Assembly: GCA_012295275.1 (NCBI GenBank)
Contig: CM022673.1
Coordinates: forward strand, 13,385,288 to 13,449,287
Direction of reading: 5' to 3'
From: Chrysomallon squamiferum
Taxonomy: Eukaryota; Mollusca; Gastropoda; Neomphalida; Peltospiridae
DNA: 64,000 bases
The translations under genes were made by a program, and so were the position numbers. The notes below the pieces were generated by a model, which saw only the letters and a program-made list of their open reading frames with translations, was not told where the DNA came from and made no database searches. Shown here in pieces: positions 62,236-64,000 of this stretch. How positions within the stretch are numbered: the stretch's first letter is position 1; each line of letters opens with the position of its first letter.

Positions 62236-64000
62236 AATAATTTATTGAAATAAAACAGATGATCACAGATGTACATTAACAATTATCAACACATCCTGAA
62301 AATTTAATGTATTTACAGATCAAAAATGCTGGGAAAATTTTATTGGAAGAATTAAACAATTTGGTTTTTAAAATTAGAATCTGCAATGATTTTATGTACA
62401 AATGATTTTCTTTCACTTTTTAAAAATTGTAATTATAGCAAAAATATTAAAATTAAGTAGCATTTCTTACATTCCCTGTCACGGTTATTAATGCATTGTT
62501 TACTTGTATGGCAGTTATTCCATATTATTCTAGAATAAAATGCTCTATTTTTTAAATAATAAGTGTAAATGAATACACATTAATTAAACAAACAAAAACA
62601 TCACATTATTTTGATTATTTAAAAAGAAAAACAACAAATATATCTTTGTTATTTAAATTTCTTTTTTTTTTTTTCCTCAAAAATAAAAAATAAAATTCTT
62701 GCCATGTCTTGTCTGAACTAAAACAACAGAACATGATTATTTATTTATCTCAACAGATATGATCAAGCATCTAGGAAGACTTCTTGAAACAGCCAAACTT
62801 GTTTACCCCTGAATTTATTCTTCAACAATATAAAGATTATGTTCATTTTCTTTTTTAAAGCCAATATAGGAAGAAAACTGAGATCATTTGTGTGACATAC
62901 CAAATACACTTTACACAAAAGATGTGTTCATTTTGCCTTTAGGAATGACGTTGTTACTTTGTGACACTTTCAACTGGACGGAGCTGACCATTACTTAGCC
63001 AGTGAAATCATTTTACAGTATTTACAGGAAATATTTTGTTCAGTTCCAGAAAATTAAATGATGCGTTTTATATACAGAAAACCCGAATATTTACAAATTT
63101 CATTTAAAAAAAAAATCGGAGATGGTCTTTTAAAACTGCAGTATATACAGCAAAACTATGTGCGTTTCATTCAGACTTAAAAATTAATTACCTTCATCGC
63201 TGAATCATGATAACATTTTAAATGATAATTGGATGTGATGCATTTTTGTATGATTTCAACAGTCAATTATGCAAGCTATGTTCCCTCATTTAGAAACAGA
63301 GTTTGGTAACTTAGCAGTTGAAAATTTTAAAGCCTAAAGTATATTTTTAAAAAGAATTTATAAAAATAAAATCTTCTATGAAAATAAGAGATTACAGTCC
63401 CATCACCGATGAACTATGAATTACAATAACCTCCTCTGGCCTTATATTGTATTAGTTGTTTTTAAAAAAATCAAATATGCATATCTTCCTCATTACAGCA
63501 TAAAACAAAAATATTAATTAAAACTAATTTAGTTGCTTATGATAAATGAATGAAATTATCACAAAAATTACTTTACTTTCAAATAATATTTGTTTCCATC
63601 ACATTTATTTAAACTGTAATGATTGAAAGTTTTTACCAGTAAAAGATTTTTAACTTAAATGTTTATATCATTTAAATTTTTTTTTTTTTTAAATACACCT
63701 TCGCCTTTTGATATGTTCTTTCGAAAATATATATTACATTTAATCCTGAAAAGTTATTAATTTTGTTTATTAAACAAAAATAACACTAAATGAAGTCTAG
63801 CATGTATTAAATCTTCCCATTTAAAAAAATTACCTGAATATGCTCATGTTTCCAAGATACTTTAAAGAAAAATAATGAAAAAAATATTTCACAATATGTA
63901 AAAACAAAGGTGATCTCTTAATTAACAGTTTATGTGGAATGGTCGACTGCTGAATCTGCAGTGTTATAACACACAGCATTTCAAAAACAGAGTGAGTATT
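62236..64000 (-). other. gene-poor DNA; possible 3' UTR of a minus-strand gene to the right
   Basis: No reading frame I recognise on either strand. On the minus strand, AATAAA occurs at about 62240-62250 (CAATAAATT, TTTATTTCAATAAA), which could end a long UTR entering from beyond 64000. The alternative is plain intergenic DNA. Confidence 0.25.

Overview
The window is eukaryotic, strongly AT-rich, single-copy nuclear DNA with intron-rich genes (GT..AG introns from under 100 bp to about 6.7 kb), abundant microsatellites and long A/T homopolymers. All recognisable proteins are metazoan housekeeping or neuronal proteins. Two decayed short repeats (near 28.1 kb and 53.1 kb) resemble, from memory, the tRNA-derived SINE family common in mollusc genomes. 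A mollusc (lophotrochozoan) is therefore the best guess; the species cannot be named from the sequence alone.

Layout. (1) 1-25.7 kb, minus strand: MADD/Rab3-GEF, a DENN-domain Rab GEF. Its first exons lie at the right and its C-terminal exons run off the left edge. A 60-bp minisatellite fills the intron at the left edge. (2) 27.8-39.9 kb, minus strand: NAT10 (Kre33/TmcA-type RNA cytidine acetyltransferase), complete in 26 coding exons, predicted about 1019 aa. (3) 41.4-47.9 kb, plus strand: RIC8 (synembryn), complete in 15 exons, about 558 aa, divergent from NAT10 across a 1.5-kb spacer. (4) 47.9-54.3 kb: probable long RIC8 3' UTR plus intergenic DNA. (5) 54.3-60.5 kb, plus strand: PDIA4/ERp72, complete in 11 exons, 663 aa, three CGHC active sites and a C-terminal RDEL. 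(6) 60.5-64 kb: PDIA4 3' UTR and gene-poor DNA, possibly the 3' UTR of a minus-strand gene beyond the right edge.

The four genes are not an operon and work in separate processes: Rab3/Rab27 exchange, ac4C RNA modification, G-alpha chaperoning/exchange, and ER disulfide chemistry. The most interesting observations are a duplicated MADD exon pair (10159-10284 and 10344-10514) whose 59-bp separating intron should force mutually exclusive splicing of the dDENN region; a 42-nt in-frame MADD cassette exon; and three one-base indels in MADD, NAT10 and RIC8 that each break an otherwise conserved frame and look like consensus errors. Exon coordinates were derived by hand from splice signals, codon phase and remembered homologues; no alignment was run.
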